DNA of 64,000 nt from Nocardioides caeni. GTDB lineage: Bacteria > Actinomycetota > Actinomycetes > Propionibacteriales > Nocardioidaceae. Location of the stretch: contig NZ_STGW01000001.1 of NCBI RefSeq assembly GCF_004912195.1, positions 55,327 to 119,326 of the forward strand, given 5' to 3'. The notes under the pieces are model-generated. The model had not been told where the DNA came from. It searched no databases and saw nothing but the letters and a program-made list of their open reading frames with translations. The position numbers and the translations under genes are program-made. How positions within the stretch are numbered: position 1 is the first letter of the stretch; every line of letters begins with the position of its first letter. Shown here piece by piece: positions 1-9,669 of the stretch.

Positions 1-748
1 GCGGCTTGCCGGCACCGACGTTGCCCGCCAGTGCGGCGATCTGTCGTTGGCCGAAGGTGGTGCCCGGCAGTGTCTCCTCGAGCTCATTCGCGCGGACGCG
101 GGCGGCGTGCTCGATGCTCCTGATGGTGGCGGCGTCGCCGCGGACGGTGAGGGTGGCGGTGCCGTGCTTGTTGACGCGTGCGGGGCGGATGCCGTGCTCG
201 AGCGCAGCAGCACGTTCCTTGGCTGCCGCAGTGGCGGGGGCTGCGGCGGCGACCTTGCTCTCGACGAGTGCTTCGAACCGGGCCCACCCGAGCCGCCCGT
301 CCGCGGCCTCGTGGACTTCGTTGTCGACCCAGGCGGCTTCGTCGTCGCTCAGGTCTCGGGTCGCGGTCGCGACATGCCTGGCGTGCCCGACCCGCACCGT
401 CCCCGCGGTGACCCCGGCCTGGAGGCGGGGGAGGCGGTGGTGGATGTCCACCGCGTCCGCGATCAGCCGCTTCGCACCAAACGGAGACGTCTGGATGCGG
501 GCGCCGAAGGCTGCGGCGGCGTACTTGGTGATCAGCGGTGTCCCGGCCGCGCCGGCGGGGCGGGCGCGGTCGGCGGCGCATTTCGAGAACGGGTCCAGCG
601 CGTCGGGGTTGTGCAGGACAGCCCACTGATACGCCGCTGCCAGCAGCTCGCGCTCGGCCTGGAGGCGGGTCTCGTGGCGCGTGGTCGCGAAGGACAGGAC
701 GTCGGTCTTGCCCATCTCCCGTAGCTCGTCGAGCACCCGATTGCTCAT
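1..748 (-). CDS. DUF222 / 13E12-repeat family protein, N-terminal part (probable HNH endonuclease)
   Basis: An open frame starts at ATG 748 and runs to the window edge without a stop, giving 249 codons; the C-terminus lies outside. The protein is Ala/Arg-rich and mostly helical, with stretches such as RVGHARHVATATRDLSDDE and KHGTATLTVRGDA that fit the DUF222 (13E12 repeat) family. Family members usually end in an HNH nuclease domain, but that part is not visible, so nuclease function is inferred. These proteins occur in many copies in Nocardioides-like genomes. No good ribosome site precedes ATG 748, so a start slightly upstream is possible. Confidence 0.75.
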   Translation of the reverse strand, partial: MSNRVLDELREMGKTDVLSFATTRHETRLQAERELLAAAYQWAVLHNPDALDPFSKCAADRARPAGAAGTPLITKYAAAAFGARIQTSPFGAKRLIADAVDIHHRLPRLQAGVTAGTVRVGHARHVATATRDLSDDEAAWVDNEVHEAADGRLGWARFEALVESKVAAAAPATAAAKERAAALEHGIRPARVNKHGTATLTVRGDAATIRSIEHAARVRANELEETLPGTTFGQRQIAALAGNVGAGKP

Positions 749-830
749 GGAAGGAGTCAATACGGGAGGTCCGACAGATTGCGGTCTGCGCGGGGATGGG
801 TGTGGACAAAGTGGGGAGGGTCGGGACCGG

Positions 831-902
831 GGTCTCGATACGCCGCTCGTCCCTCGCGGCTACTCGACCAACGAAGGTGGCGCGGCTACTCGATCAACGA
901 GG
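831..902. repeat. Intergenic imperfect palindromic repeat, one full and one partial copy
   Basis: Between the DUF222 gene and the GNAT gene, ggtctcgatacgccgctcg is followed by ctcgcggctactcgaccaac; the arms TCGA..GCCGC and GCGGC..TCGA form an imperfect inverted repeat. A partial second copy, gcggctactcgatcaacga, follows about 20 bp later (from about 882). This resembles the short REP-like intergenic repeats scattered through Nocardioides and related genomes. I see no other copy in this window. Confidence 0.5.
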
Positions 903-913
903 GGCCGGCGGGG

Positions 914-1408
914 TCACAGCTCCTTGGCGAAGAATGCCTCGGCGTAGGGGTTGTCGTTGTAGCGGTCGATCCGCTCGTAGCCGGCGCGCTCGTACATTGC
1001 GATCGCCTCGAGCAGGGCGCCATTGGTGTCGAGGACGACCCGCCGGTGCCCGTGCTCGCGTGCCAGCGACTCGAGGTGGCGCAGCATCCGCGAGCCCAGT
1101 CCGGCGCCGCGCCAGGCGTCGTGCACCCACATCCGCTTGATCTCCGCCGTCCCCGCGCCGACCTCGGGCACGGGCCGGATCCCGCCGTAGGCGACCGGCG
1201 CGCCGTCGGACGTCGCAACGACGTAGGTCGCGCCGGGCTCGGGGGAGTCCGGTCCGCCCGGGTCGAAGCCGTCGGGGAAGGTGGCATCGAGCTCGGCGAA
1301 GTAGCGGGCGGTCGCCTCGCGGGCGATCGGCTCGTCGGCGGCGACCTCACGCAGGTCGATCGTCGCGGCCCGCGCCCGTCGGTCCGCCGACGCGGCGTCG
1401 GACGTCAT
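914..1408 (-). CDS. GNAT family N-acetyltransferase
   Basis: A 164-residue GCN5-related acetyltransferase. The acetyl-CoA loop is seen as WRGAGLGSRMLRHLE (R/Q-x-x-G-x-G/A pattern), preceded by the strand AEIKRMWVHD and followed by ALLEAIAMYERAGYE, the usual C-terminal helix-strand. The substrate cannot be read from sequence. ATG 1408 is chosen because TACAGT lies exactly 6 nt upstream on the minus strand, the leaderless promoter arrangement; an ATG at 1429 would add seven residues. The gene stands alone between a repeat and tRNA-His. Confidence 0.8.
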   Translation of the reverse strand: MTSDAASADRRARAATIDLREVAADEPIAREATARYFAELDATFPDGFDPGGPDSPEPGATYVVATSDGAPVAYGGIRPVPEVGAGTAEIKRMWVHDAWRGAGLGSRMLRHLESLAREHGHRRVVLDTNGALLEAIAMYERAGYERIDRYNDNPYAEAFFAKEL

Positions 1409-1505
1409 GACCCGACTGTAGTCAGGCATCACGGCGCAGGGCGGTGCAACAACCCGCCAATGAGTCGAGCCCCCGACCCGAAGGTCAGGGGCTCGATCCG
1501 GTTGG

Positions 1506-1579
1506 GGTGAGTAACGGGACTTGAACCCGCGACATCCGCCACCACAAGGCGGCGCTCTACCAGCTGAGCTATACCCACC
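1506..1579 (-). tRNA. tRNA-His (anticodon GTG)
   Basis: The minus strand folds into a cloverleaf: acceptor GTGGGTA pairs with TACTCAC (one G-T pair), and the extra G(-1) faces C73, the tRNA-His identity feature. The anticodon arm is CCGCC-TTGTGGT-GGCGG with anticodon GTG, and the T arm contains GGGTTCAAGTCCC. CCA is not encoded. Confidence 0.95.
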
Positions 1580-1666
1580 ATGGCCTGACGGCCGGGGACG
1601 AGTGTAGACGTACGTCGTCCCGAAGCGGGAATCGGTATCGCTCCGATCCGTTGGTCAGCTCGAGCC

Positions 1667-2281
1667 TCAGCCGCCGAGGCCGGTGATCGAGCCGCCGTGG
1701 CGGGCGGCCAGCTCCTTGGCGCGGTCGGCCTCGGGGCCCGGGGCGGCGACGAAGACCGCGTCGCGGTAGTAGCGCAGCTCCTCGATGCTCTCCTGGATGT
1801 CGGCCAGCGCACGGTGGTTGCCGCGCTTGGTCGGCGCGTTGAAGTACGCCCGCGGGTACCAGCGCTTCGAGAGCTCCTTGATCGAGGAGACGTCGACGAT
1901 CCGGTAGTGCAGGAAGGCGTCGAGGTCGTGCATGTCACGGGCGAGGAAGCCCCGGTCGGTCGCGACGGAGTTGCCGGCCAGCGGCGGGCGGCTCTCGGGC
2001 GTGCAGTGCTCGCGCAGATAGGCCATCACCTGCTCCTCGGCCTCCTGCAGGGTCACGCCGTTCTCCAGCTCCTCCAGCAGGCCGGAGGTGGCATGCATGT
2101 TGCGGACGAACTCGATCATCTGGTCCAGCGCCTCGGCGGGCGGCTTGATGATGACGTCGACGCCCTCGCCGAGCACGTTGAGGTCGAAGTCGGTGACCAG
2201 GGCCGCCACCTCGACCAGCGCGTCGTTGACGAGGTCGAGCCCCGTCATCTCACAGTCGATCCAGACCAGTCGTTCGTTCAC
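1667..2281 (-). CDS. orn: Oligoribonuclease (DEDDh 3'-5' exoribonuclease)
   Basis: Degrades 2-5 nt RNA fragments and linear pGpG to mononucleotides in the cytoplasm, the final step of RNA turnover. At 204 aa it is of normal family length. The DEDDh residues are visible: D9 and E11 in WIDCEMTGLD, D109 in SVATDRGF, and H156/D161 in HRALAD. It starts with GTG at 2281; TAGGGT lies 8 nt upstream on the minus strand, so the mRNA is probably leaderless or nearly so. It diverges from the MauE-like gene across 91 bp. Confidence 0.95.
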   Translation of the reverse strand: MNERLVWIDCEMTGLDLVNDALVEVAALVTDFDLNVLGEGVDVIIKPPAEALDQMIEFVRNMHATSGLLEELENGVTLQEAEEQVMAYLREHCTPESRPPLAGNSVATDRGFLARDMHDLDAFLHYRIVDVSSIKELSKRWYPRAYFNAPTKRGNHRALADIQESIEELRYYRDAVFVAAPGPEADRAKELAARHGGSITGLGG

Positions 2282-2372
2282 GATCGGCCACCCTACGCCG
2301 TACGCCGGGGAGCCGAGCGGGGTGCTGCGGGCTCTCAGGGAGTGCTCAGAGGCGCGGGCTACGCTCGCTCAC

Positions 2373-2876
2373 GTGTGGAAGGGACTGGCCTGGCTGGGTC
2401 TGCTCGCCCGGCTGGTGACCGGTGGCGTGTGGATCGTCGCAGGGGCCCTCAAGATCGCCGACCCGGCGGCCAGCGTCGAGGCCGTCCGGGCCTACCAGCT
2501 GTTGCCCTGGTCGGTGGCCGAGTGGGTGGGCCTCGCCCTGCCGGCGCTCGAGCTCGTGATCGGGCTCGCCCTGGTGCTCGGCCTCTTCGCCCGAGGCGCC
2601 GCCGCCATCTCCGCGTTGCTGTTCGTGGCGTTCATCGTCGGCATCGCCTCGGTGTGGGCGCGTGGCATCGAGATCAACTGCGGCTGCTTCGGCGGTGGTG
2701 GCTACGACGCCGACGCTGCTGACCAGTACCCGTGGGAGATCGCCCGCGACGTCGCCCTCCTGGCCGCATCCCTCCTGGTCGTGTGCGTACGACGCACCCG
2801 GCTCGCCCTTGATTCCGTACTGTTCGACCGTCGACCCGACGAGCCCGTCGAGGTCGCTGAAGGAGCTGAGAACTGA
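2373..2876 (+). CDS. MauE/DoxX-like integral membrane protein
   Basis: A 167-residue protein with four predicted membrane helices and a CGCFGGGG motif (C103, C105) before the last helix, matching the MauE/DoxX redox-associated family. MauE proteins are thought to supply oxidising equivalents for disulfide formation. The next gene, overlapping by one base, encodes a membrane-anchored DsbA-like thioredoxin, so the pair probably works as oxidant and thiol oxidase, replacing DsbB/VKOR. GTG 2373 is chosen because TACGCT lies 7 nt upstream (leaderless). Partnership is inferred from overlap and family. Confidence 0.8.
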   Translation: MWKGLAWLGLLARLVTGGVWIVAGALKIADPAASVEAVRAYQLLPWSVAEWVGLALPALELVIGLALVLGLFARGAAAISALLFVAFIVGIASVWARGIEINCGCFGGGGYDADAADQYPWEIARDVALLAASLLVVCVRRTRLALDSVLFDRRPDEPVEVAEGAEN

Positions 2877-3637
2877 TGTCGTCGTCCTCGTCGAAGGCCG
2901 CCGCTCGCGCACAGAAGGCCGCCGAGATGCGCGCGGTGCAGGAGAAGAGGGAGGCCCGTCGCCGGATCCTCACCATCCTCGGTGTCGTCGTGGCGATGAT
3001 CGCGATCGTCGGTGGCGCGATCCTGATCGGCAAGATCCAGACCGACAAGGAGCAGGACGAGCTCGAGGCCGGGATCCCGGCGATCGGCAAGAGCGACTAC
3101 GGGCTGGTGATCGGCGAGGAGGACGCCCCCCACTCGGTGATCATCTACGAGGACTTCCTCTGCCCCTATTGCGGCCAGCTCGAGGCAGCCACCCGCGACA
3201 ACCTGGCCGAGCTCGCGGCCGAGGGCAAGGTGCGCGTCGAATACCGGCCCTTCGACCTGCTCAGCCAGATGATCGAGACCGACTACCCGATCCGCGCGGC
3301 CAACGCCTTCGCCGTCGTCCGGGACACCGCCGGCGACGAGGCCGCCAAGGAGTTCCACGACCTGCTCTTCGAGCGCCAGCCCACCGAGGGCGACGAGGAC
3401 TCCTACCTGACCGACGACGAGCTCGTTGCGCTCGCCGTCGAGGCCGGTGCGACGGAGGCCGACGTCCGAGGCGGCATCGAGGGCCTCGACCAGGAGGGCT
3501 GGGTCGACGGCGCGACCGCCGAGGCGCGGGAGTCCGGCGTCTCGGGCACGCCGACCGTCTTCGTCGACGGCGAGGTCTTCCAGACCGGTGGCGGCGTCGA
3601 CGGCCTCGCCCGCGGGATCATCGGCGCGGTCGACTGA
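2876..3637 (+). CDS. Membrane-anchored DsbA-like thioredoxin-fold protein
   Basis: This 253-aa protein has a basic, Ser/Ala-rich N-terminus, one transmembrane segment at about 31-53, then an extracytoplasmic thioredoxin fold with CPYC at 96-99 and the cis-Pro segment SGVSGTPTVFVDG near the end. It likely forms or isomerises disulfides in secreted proteins. Its ATG overlaps the stop of the MauE-like gene by one base and the deaminase gene begins 2 bp after its own stop, so the three are probably cotranscribed. Confidence 0.85.
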   Translation: MSSSSSKAAARAQKAAEMRAVQEKREARRRILTILGVVVAMIAIVGGAILIGKIQTDKEQDELEAGIPAIGKSDYGLVIGEEDAPHSVIIYEDFLCPYCGQLEAATRDNLAELAAEGKVRVEYRPFDLLSQMIETDYPIRAANAFAVVRDTAGDEAAKEFHDLLFERQPTEGDEDSYLTDDELVALAVEAGATEADVRGGIEGLDQEGWVDGATAEARESGVSGTPTVFVDGEVFQTGGGVDGLARGIIGAVD

Positions 3638-3639
3638 GG

Positions 3640-4677
3640 ATGACCGCCCAGCCCCGGGCGACGCCCGCCTTCATCGCCGGCCTGCCGAAGGCCGAGCTGC
3701 ACGTCCACCACGTCGGCTCGGCGTCGCCCCGCATGGTCGCCGAGCTCGCCGCCCGGCACCCCGGCGTCGTACCGGCCGACCCCGAGCTGCTGCGCGAATT
3801 CTTCGCGTTCCGGGACTTCGCCCACTTCATCGAGGTCTACCTGGCTGTCGTCGACCTGATCCGCGAGCCCGAGGACGTCCGGTTCCTCACCTACGAGATC
3901 GCCCGCGAGCTCCACGAGGGACAGTCGGTGCGCTACGCCGAGCTCACCTGCACGCCGTACACGTCGGTGCTGCCGGACGATCCCGACCGGGGCATGGCGA
4001 TCGAGGCCTACACGGAGGCGATCGAGGACGCGCGGCTGGCGGCGGAGCGCGACTTCGGGCTGGTGCTGCGCTGGATCTATGACATCCCGGGGGAGTCGGG
4101 GATCCCCGCTGCCGACGCGACGCTGCGCTTCGCGCTCGACCACCGCCCCGACGGGCTGATCGGCTTCGGGCTCGGCGGGCCGGAGATCGGCGTGCCGCGC
4201 GAGCAGTTCGTCCCGCACTTCCAGGCCGCGCGCGCCGCGGGTCTGCACTCGGTGCCGCACGCCGGCGAGACGACCGGCCCGGAGACCATCTGGACCTCGC
4301 TGCGCGACCTCGGCGCCGAGCGGATCGGCCACGGCACGTCGGCCGCGCAGGACCCCGCGCTGCTGGCCCACCTGGCCGAGACCCGGATCCCGCTCGAGGT
4401 GTGTCCGTCGTCCAACGTCGCGACCCGGGCCGTGGCAACGCTGGCCGAGCACCCGCTGGCGCAGTTCGTCGAGGCCGGCGTGGTCGTGACCATCAACTCC
4501 GACGACCCGCCGATGTTCGGCACCACGCTCAACCGCGAGTACGAGATCGCTGCCGATCTGCTCGGTCTCGACGACGCAGGGGTCACTGACCTCGCCCGCG
4601 CCGGTGTCGAGGCGTCCTTCGCGCCCGACGACGTCAAGGCGCGGGTGCTGGCGGAGATCGACGCCCACGCCGGCTGA
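3640..4677 (+). CDS. add: Adenosine deaminase family protein (adenosine or 6-aminodeoxyfutalosine deaminase)
   Basis: A 345-aa amidohydrolase of the adenosine/AMP deaminase family. Zinc and catalytic residues are in place: HVH at 21-23, PHAGE with H207 and E210, IGHG with H231, and SDDP with D288/D289. The first metal motif reads HVHHVGSAS, unlike the HxHLDG of classical adenosine deaminases. Some actinobacterial relatives in this family deaminate 6-aminodeoxyfutalosine in futalosine-type menaquinone synthesis, so substrate is uncertain. It follows the MauE-DsbA pair by 2 bp, is last in the operon and is followed by a strong terminator. Confidence 0.85.
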   Translation: MTAQPRATPAFIAGLPKAELHVHHVGSASPRMVAELAARHPGVVPADPELLREFFAFRDFAHFIEVYLAVVDLIREPEDVRFLTYEIARELHEGQSVRYAELTCTPYTSVLPDDPDRGMAIEAYTEAIEDARLAAERDFGLVLRWIYDIPGESGIPAADATLRFALDHRPDGLIGFGLGGPEIGVPREQFVPHFQAARAAGLHSVPHAGETTGPETIWTSLRDLGAERIGHGTSAAQDPALLAHLAETRIPLEVCPSSNVATRAVATLAEHPLAQFVEAGVVVTINSDDPPMFGTTLNREYEIAADLLGLDDAGVTDLARAGVEASFAPDDVKARVLAEIDAHAG

Positions 4678-4698
4678 CAGCTGAGCCGAGAGCATTCG

Positions 4699-4738
4699 GC
4701 CCCGCGGAGCTCATACTTCCGCGGGGCTGCGTCCTTTT
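4699..4738 (+). terminator. Rho-independent terminator after the deaminase gene
   Basis: Perfect 10-bp stem GCCCCGCGGA / TCCGCGGGGC with a 9-nt loop, followed by a short T-rich tract (CCTTTT). It lies 21 bp after the deaminase stop. Confidence 0.85.
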
Positions 4739-4747
4739 GTACGGCGC

Positions 4748-4777
4748 CCGGCGCGCCTCGCTGCGAAGGCGCGCCGG
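4748..4777. terminator. Second hairpin, probably downstream of tRNA-Arg on the minus strand
   Basis: Perfect 10-bp inverted repeat CCGGCGCGCC / GGCGCGCCGG with a 10-nt loop, 12 bp beyond the 3' end of tRNA-Arg. It could end minus-strand transcription, but there is no strong T-run. Confidence 0.5.
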
Positions 4778-4788
4778 ACGCGTGAGAG

Positions 4789-4862
4789 CGCCCCCGGCAG
4801 GAGTCGAACCCGCAACCATCCGGGTAGAAACCGGAAGCTCTATCCAGTTGAGCTACGGAGGC
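4789..4862 (-). tRNA. tRNA-Arg (anticodon TCT)
   Basis: The minus strand gives acceptor GCCTCCG paired with CGGGGGC, D arm AGCTCAACTGGATAGAGC, anticodon arm TCCGG-TTTCTAC-CCGGA with anticodon TCT (codon AGA), and T arm GCGGGTTCGACTCCTGC. It reads a codon that is rare in DNA this GC-rich. CCA is not encoded. Confidence 0.95.
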
Positions 4863-4888
4863 TCGCGCGCCAGTATTCCAGCCGCAGC

Positions 4889-6271
<1,383 letters not shown>

Positions 6272-6339
6272 CCCTCGAGTCTGGCGCCGCAGCGGGGTTA
6301 CTCGGAAGTCGCAAGGGCTGGAACTTTGCGAACACAACG

Positions 6340-6355
6340 CTGGACAGGTGTCCAG
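6340..6355. promoter_or_regulatory. Perfect 16-bp palindrome between divergent genes (candidate operator)
   Basis: CTGGACAGGTGTCCAG has perfect 7-bp arms around GG. It lies 20 bp before the LLM oxidoreductase start and 68 bp from the malic enzyme start, in the only shared promoter region. The form suits a TetR- or GntR-type dimer; the regulator is not in the window. Confidence 0.55.
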
Positions 6356-6375
6356 ACGACTGTCATGCTGCGGCG

Positions 6376-7473
6376 GTGACGACGCCCCTGATGCCGGAGA
6401 TCGGCTGCTACGGCCTGGCCGGCCACACCGACTCGCCCCGCGACCTCGTCGACGAGGCGCGGCTCGCGGAGTCGCTCGGCATCGGCTCGGTCTTCCTGTC
6501 GGAGCGCTTCAACGTCAAGGACGCCGGGGTGCTGGCCGGGGCCGTCGCCGCGGCGACCGACCGGATCGGCATCGGCACCGCGGCCACCAACCACAACACC
6601 CGCCACCCCCTCGTCACCGCGACCATGGCCACCACGCTGCACCGGCTCAGCGGCGGTCGCTACGCCTTCGGTCTCGGTCGCGGCTTCGACCTGCTCTTCG
6701 ACGTGATGGGCCTGCCGCGGGTCACCGGCGCACAGATGGCCGACGCCATCGGCATCTACCGCCGTCTGTGGCACGGCGAGGGCTTCGGACACTCGGGCCC
6801 GGCCGGCGACTACCCGTGGCTCTCCCAGGACTCCTCCTTCGACGAGGACATCCCGGTCCTGATGATGGCCATCGGCGAGAAGTCACTGCAGCTCGCCGGC
6901 CGCGTCGCGGACGGCGTCGTGCTGCACACGTTCTTCACCGACGAGACCCTGGCCCGAGCCGTCGCGATCATCCGGGCCGCCGCCGAGTCCGCCGGTCGTG
7001 ATCCCGCGTCCGTGCGAGTGTGGTCGGTCCTTGCCACGGTCGAGGACTCGATCCCGGAGGAGGCGCGTCTGCGCAAGCTGGTGGGCCGGCTGGCGACGTA
7101 CCTCCAGGGCTACGGCGAGGTCCTCGTCCGCGCCAACGGCTGGTCGCTCGACGATCTGCAGCGCTTCCGCGAGCACCCGCTCGTCGTCGGCTATCCCGGC
7201 GCGTTCGACGCCATCGGCACCGTCGAGGAGCTGACGCGACTGCGCGAGGAGGTGCTGCCCGCGCACTGGCTCGCCGCCTCGGCCACCGGCACGGCCGACG
7301 CCTGCGCGGCCCGCATCCAGGACCAGCTCGACGCCGGCGCCGACTCCGTGATCCTGCACGGCGCGACGCCCAGCGAGCTCGCTCCGGTGGTCCGGTCGTG
7401 GGCCGCGCGACGCGACGCCGACGTCCTCGACCGCCTGCCCGTCAACCCGGGCCGGGCGGAGGTGGCCCGGTGA
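6376..7473 (+). CDS. LLM-class (probably F420-dependent) oxidoreductase
   Basis: A 365-aa luciferase-like monooxygenase-fold protein. Family signs are the N-terminal EIGCYGLAGHTDSPRDLVD, SVFLSERF, IGIGTAATNHNTRHPL, the GGRYAFGLGRGFD turn and IPVLMMAIGEKSLQLAGRVADG. Actinobacterial relatives use reduced F420 or FMN. It resembles the TIGR03857-type subgroup; the substrate is unknown. It starts with GTG 6376. The phosphotransferase gene overlaps its stop by 4 bp, so the two are one operon, probably under the palindrome upstream. Confidence 0.8.
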   Translation: MTTPLMPEIGCYGLAGHTDSPRDLVDEARLAESLGIGSVFLSERFNVKDAGVLAGAVAAATDRIGIGTAATNHNTRHPLVTATMATTLHRLSGGRYAFGLGRGFDLLFDVMGLPRVTGAQMADAIGIYRRLWHGEGFGHSGPAGDYPWLSQDSSFDEDIPVLMMAIGEKSLQLAGRVADGVVLHTFFTDETLARAVAIIRAAAESAGRDPASVRVWSVLATVEDSIPEEARLRKLVGRLATYLQGYGEVLVRANGWSLDDLQRFREHPLVVGYPGAFDAIGTVEELTRLREEVLPAHWLAASATGTADACAARIQDQLDAGADSVILHGATPSELAPVVRSWAARRDADVLDRLPVNPGRAEVAR

Positions 7474-8510
7474 GCGCCCCGATGGTGACGAGGATCGAGG
7501 AGATCACGCCGGAGTGGCTCTCCCTCGCCCTCGGGTACGACGTCCGGTCGGTCGAGGCGACACCGGTCGGCACCGGTCAGATCGGGACCTGCCACCGGCT
7601 CTCGCTGGACGGCGATGCCACGCTGCCGGCGACCCTGCTGGCCAAGCTGCCCGCCGCCGACCCCGGAGCGCGGGCGCTCCTCGCGAACCCCTACCGCACC
7701 GAGCTGCGGTTCTATCGCGAGATCGCGCCGACCGTCGCGGTCCGCGTGCCCCACGCGTCGTACGCCGACGGGGTGGGGGAGGACGGCGAGTTCGTGCTGC
7801 TGCTCGAGGACCTCGCGCCGGCCGTCCAGGGCGACCAGATCGCGGGAGCGTCCGCGGCCGCGGTCGAGGACGCGGTGGTCAACCTCGCCGGTCTCCACGG
7901 TCCCCGCTGGTGCGACCCGACGCTGCTGGACGTCGAGGGACTCTCGCTCAACGGCCCCGACGACGCCGCGCTCATGGCGGAGCTGTTCGGTCCCGCCGTC
8001 GACCTCTTCCTCGCCAACCTGGGCGACGCGCTGTCCGCCGAGGACGCCGCGGCGGTGCGCGAGATCCCCGCCGTGATCGAGCGCTGGGCACTGGCGAGAG
8101 CCGAGCGCTTCGGCCTCGTCCACGGCGACTACCGCCTCGACAACCTGCTCTTCCCACCCGACGGCTCGCCCGGCGTGGTCGCCGTCGACTGGCAGACCCT
8201 GAGCCTGGCGCTGCCCGCGCGCGACCTGGCCTACGTGATCGCCACCAGCCTCGACCCGGCGCCGCGACGCGAGGCCGAGCGCGACCTGGTCGCGGCCTAC
8301 CACCGCGCGCTGGTGGGGCATGGCGTGGCGTCGTACTCCCTGGAGGAGTGCTGGGACGACTACCGCTTCGCCCAGCTCCAGGGGCCGCTGGTCACCGTCT
8401 TCGGCCAGGCCTACGGCACCCGCACCGAGCGCGGCGACGCGATGTTCGCCACCATGACCTCCCGGTGCTGTGCGGCGATACGCGATCTCGGGACCCTCGA
8501 CCTGGTCTGA
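7470..8510 (+). CDS. Aminoglycoside/choline-kinase-like phosphotransferase
   Basis: This 346-aa APH-fold kinase shows a catalytic loop HGDYRLDN (218-225) and metal motif DWQ (240-242), with an N-lobe containing TLLAKLPA and LLLEDLAP. Such proteins phosphorylate small hydroxylated molecules; resistance is not implied. The GTGA overlap with the LLM oxidoreductase suggests coupled translation and a shared, unknown pathway. An ATG at 7482 is an alternative start. Confidence 0.8.
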   Translation: MSAPMVTRIEEITPEWLSLALGYDVRSVEATPVGTGQIGTCHRLSLDGDATLPATLLAKLPAADPGARALLANPYRTELRFYREIAPTVAVRVPHASYADGVGEDGEFVLLLEDLAPAVQGDQIAGASAAAVEDAVVNLAGLHGPRWCDPTLLDVEGLSLNGPDDAALMAELFGPAVDLFLANLGDALSAEDAAAVREIPAVIERWALARAERFGLVHGDYRLDNLLFPPDGSPGVVAVDWQTLSLALPARDLAYVIATSLDPAPRREAERDLVAAYHRALVGHGVASYSLEECWDDYRFAQLQGPLVTVFGQAYGTRTERGDAMFATMTSRCCAAIRDLGTLDLV

Positions 8511-8540
8511 CGGGTCGGTTGGGCCGCGGGATCGGAAGGC

Positions 8541-9524
8541 TCAGTGGGGCAGCAGGTATGCCGGATGCTCGTCCTCGAGCAACCACTCGGGAGTGATGGG
8601 GACGCTGGTCACTCGCTCGAGCAGGTGCCACGAAGCCGGCCGGGTGTCGCCTTCGAAGTCGAGGCCCTCCTCCTCAGCCATCGGCTCGGTGCCGAGGTAG
8701 TCGTGGTCGAGAAACGGGTCGAAGCTGCGAACCGCCTTGCCGTTGATGGCGACGAACACGTGGTCGTCGCCGTTGACGGTGGTGCTGTACGACGCCACCG
8801 TGCCATCGCGGCTCAGGGCACGCATCGACTCCTCGGGCACGACGTCGAACCAGGTGAAGAGAACCGCCGCGCCGCCGCGCTGTGCGACGAGGACTCCCTC
8901 GCCGTCTCCCGCGAAGTCCGCCTGGCCTTCCAGGTCCAGGATTCCCTTGGCCTCGGCGGTGCTCATCTTGGGGACGACCACGACTTGGTACCCGGACGAG
9001 AAGCGGGCGTCCGTGTCGACCCAGCTGTACGGCCGGCCGGGGGTCTTCGCGAGTTCAGAGTTGAGGTAGTCGAGATCGATGGGTCCGAGCTGCCAGTGAG
9101 TCGAGCCGATGGCGATGTAGGCGGGCGCCCGGCATTCCGTGAGTGGTTCGCCGCTCTCGTCAGCGGGCATCAGCAAGTCGACAAGCTGGCCTCCGCCGCC
9201 ATGGCCCGCGTCCACGGTGGTGGCAGACCGTGACGAACCAGCCTGCTTCGACGACGAGCAATGCAACGTCGGGGCGACGGACAGGCGCGAGTCGGGCGGA
9301 GCGTCCCAGCCGTCCCACGAGACGGAGGTGGTCAGCCAGATCTGCTCGCCGTCGCCGCCGACTGAGTCCACGGCGACCCGGAAGTGGATCCCCGGCGACA
9401 GCTCCGCCTCGTCGCCGGTGGTGAGGCTCTCGATCGGGGCCGGTTCTGACGCCGACGGCGTGTCGTGAGTTCCGCAACCGGCCAACAGTCCGGTCAGGAG
9501 CAGGGGGATCCACCGAGGCGCCAC
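8541..9524 (-). CDS. Predicted lipoprotein of unknown function
   Basis: I do not recognise a family. The 327-aa protein starts at GTG 9524 with VAPRWIPLLLTGLLAGCG, a lipoprotein signal with lipobox LAGC, then a Ser/Pro/Thr-rich linker and a largely beta-type extracellular region. TAGGGT lies 8 nt before the start. It is monocistronic and faces the phosphotransferase gene, stop to stop, across 30 bp. The 145 bp upstream, to the aminopeptidase stop, hold nothing else I can identify. Confidence 0.7.
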   Translation of the reverse strand: MAPRWIPLLLTGLLAGCGTHDTPSASEPAPIESLTTGDEAELSPGIHFRVAVDSVGGDGEQIWLTTSVSWDGWDAPPDSRLSVAPTLHCSSSKQAGSSRSATTVDAGHGGGGQLVDLLMPADESGEPLTECRAPAYIAIGSTHWQLGPIDLDYLNSELAKTPGRPYSWVDTDARFSSGYQVVVVPKMSTAEAKGILDLEGQADFAGDGEGVLVAQRGGAAVLFTWFDVVPEESMRALSRDGTVASYSTTVNGDDHVFVAINGKAVRSFDPFLDHDYLGTEPMAEEEGLDFEGDTRPASWHLLERVTSVPITPEWLLEDEHPAYLLPH

Positions 9525-9669
9525 GGCAGTGGACCCTAGCGGGGTTCCCTGCCCGCCGGAGCGTATTGAGGGGACCCCGGGAAGTTCGACCTGCGGCTGC
9601 CTTCGTCTCGTGGACCTCACGCAGCCACCGCCCTGCGCGGCCACCGTCAGGACATGACTCACGCGGGGC

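Noticed and set aside
7470..8510. Antibiotic resistance gene (aminoglycoside phosphotransferase)
   Set aside because: Only the general kinase fold matches; coupling with an LLM oxidoreductase suggests metabolism.
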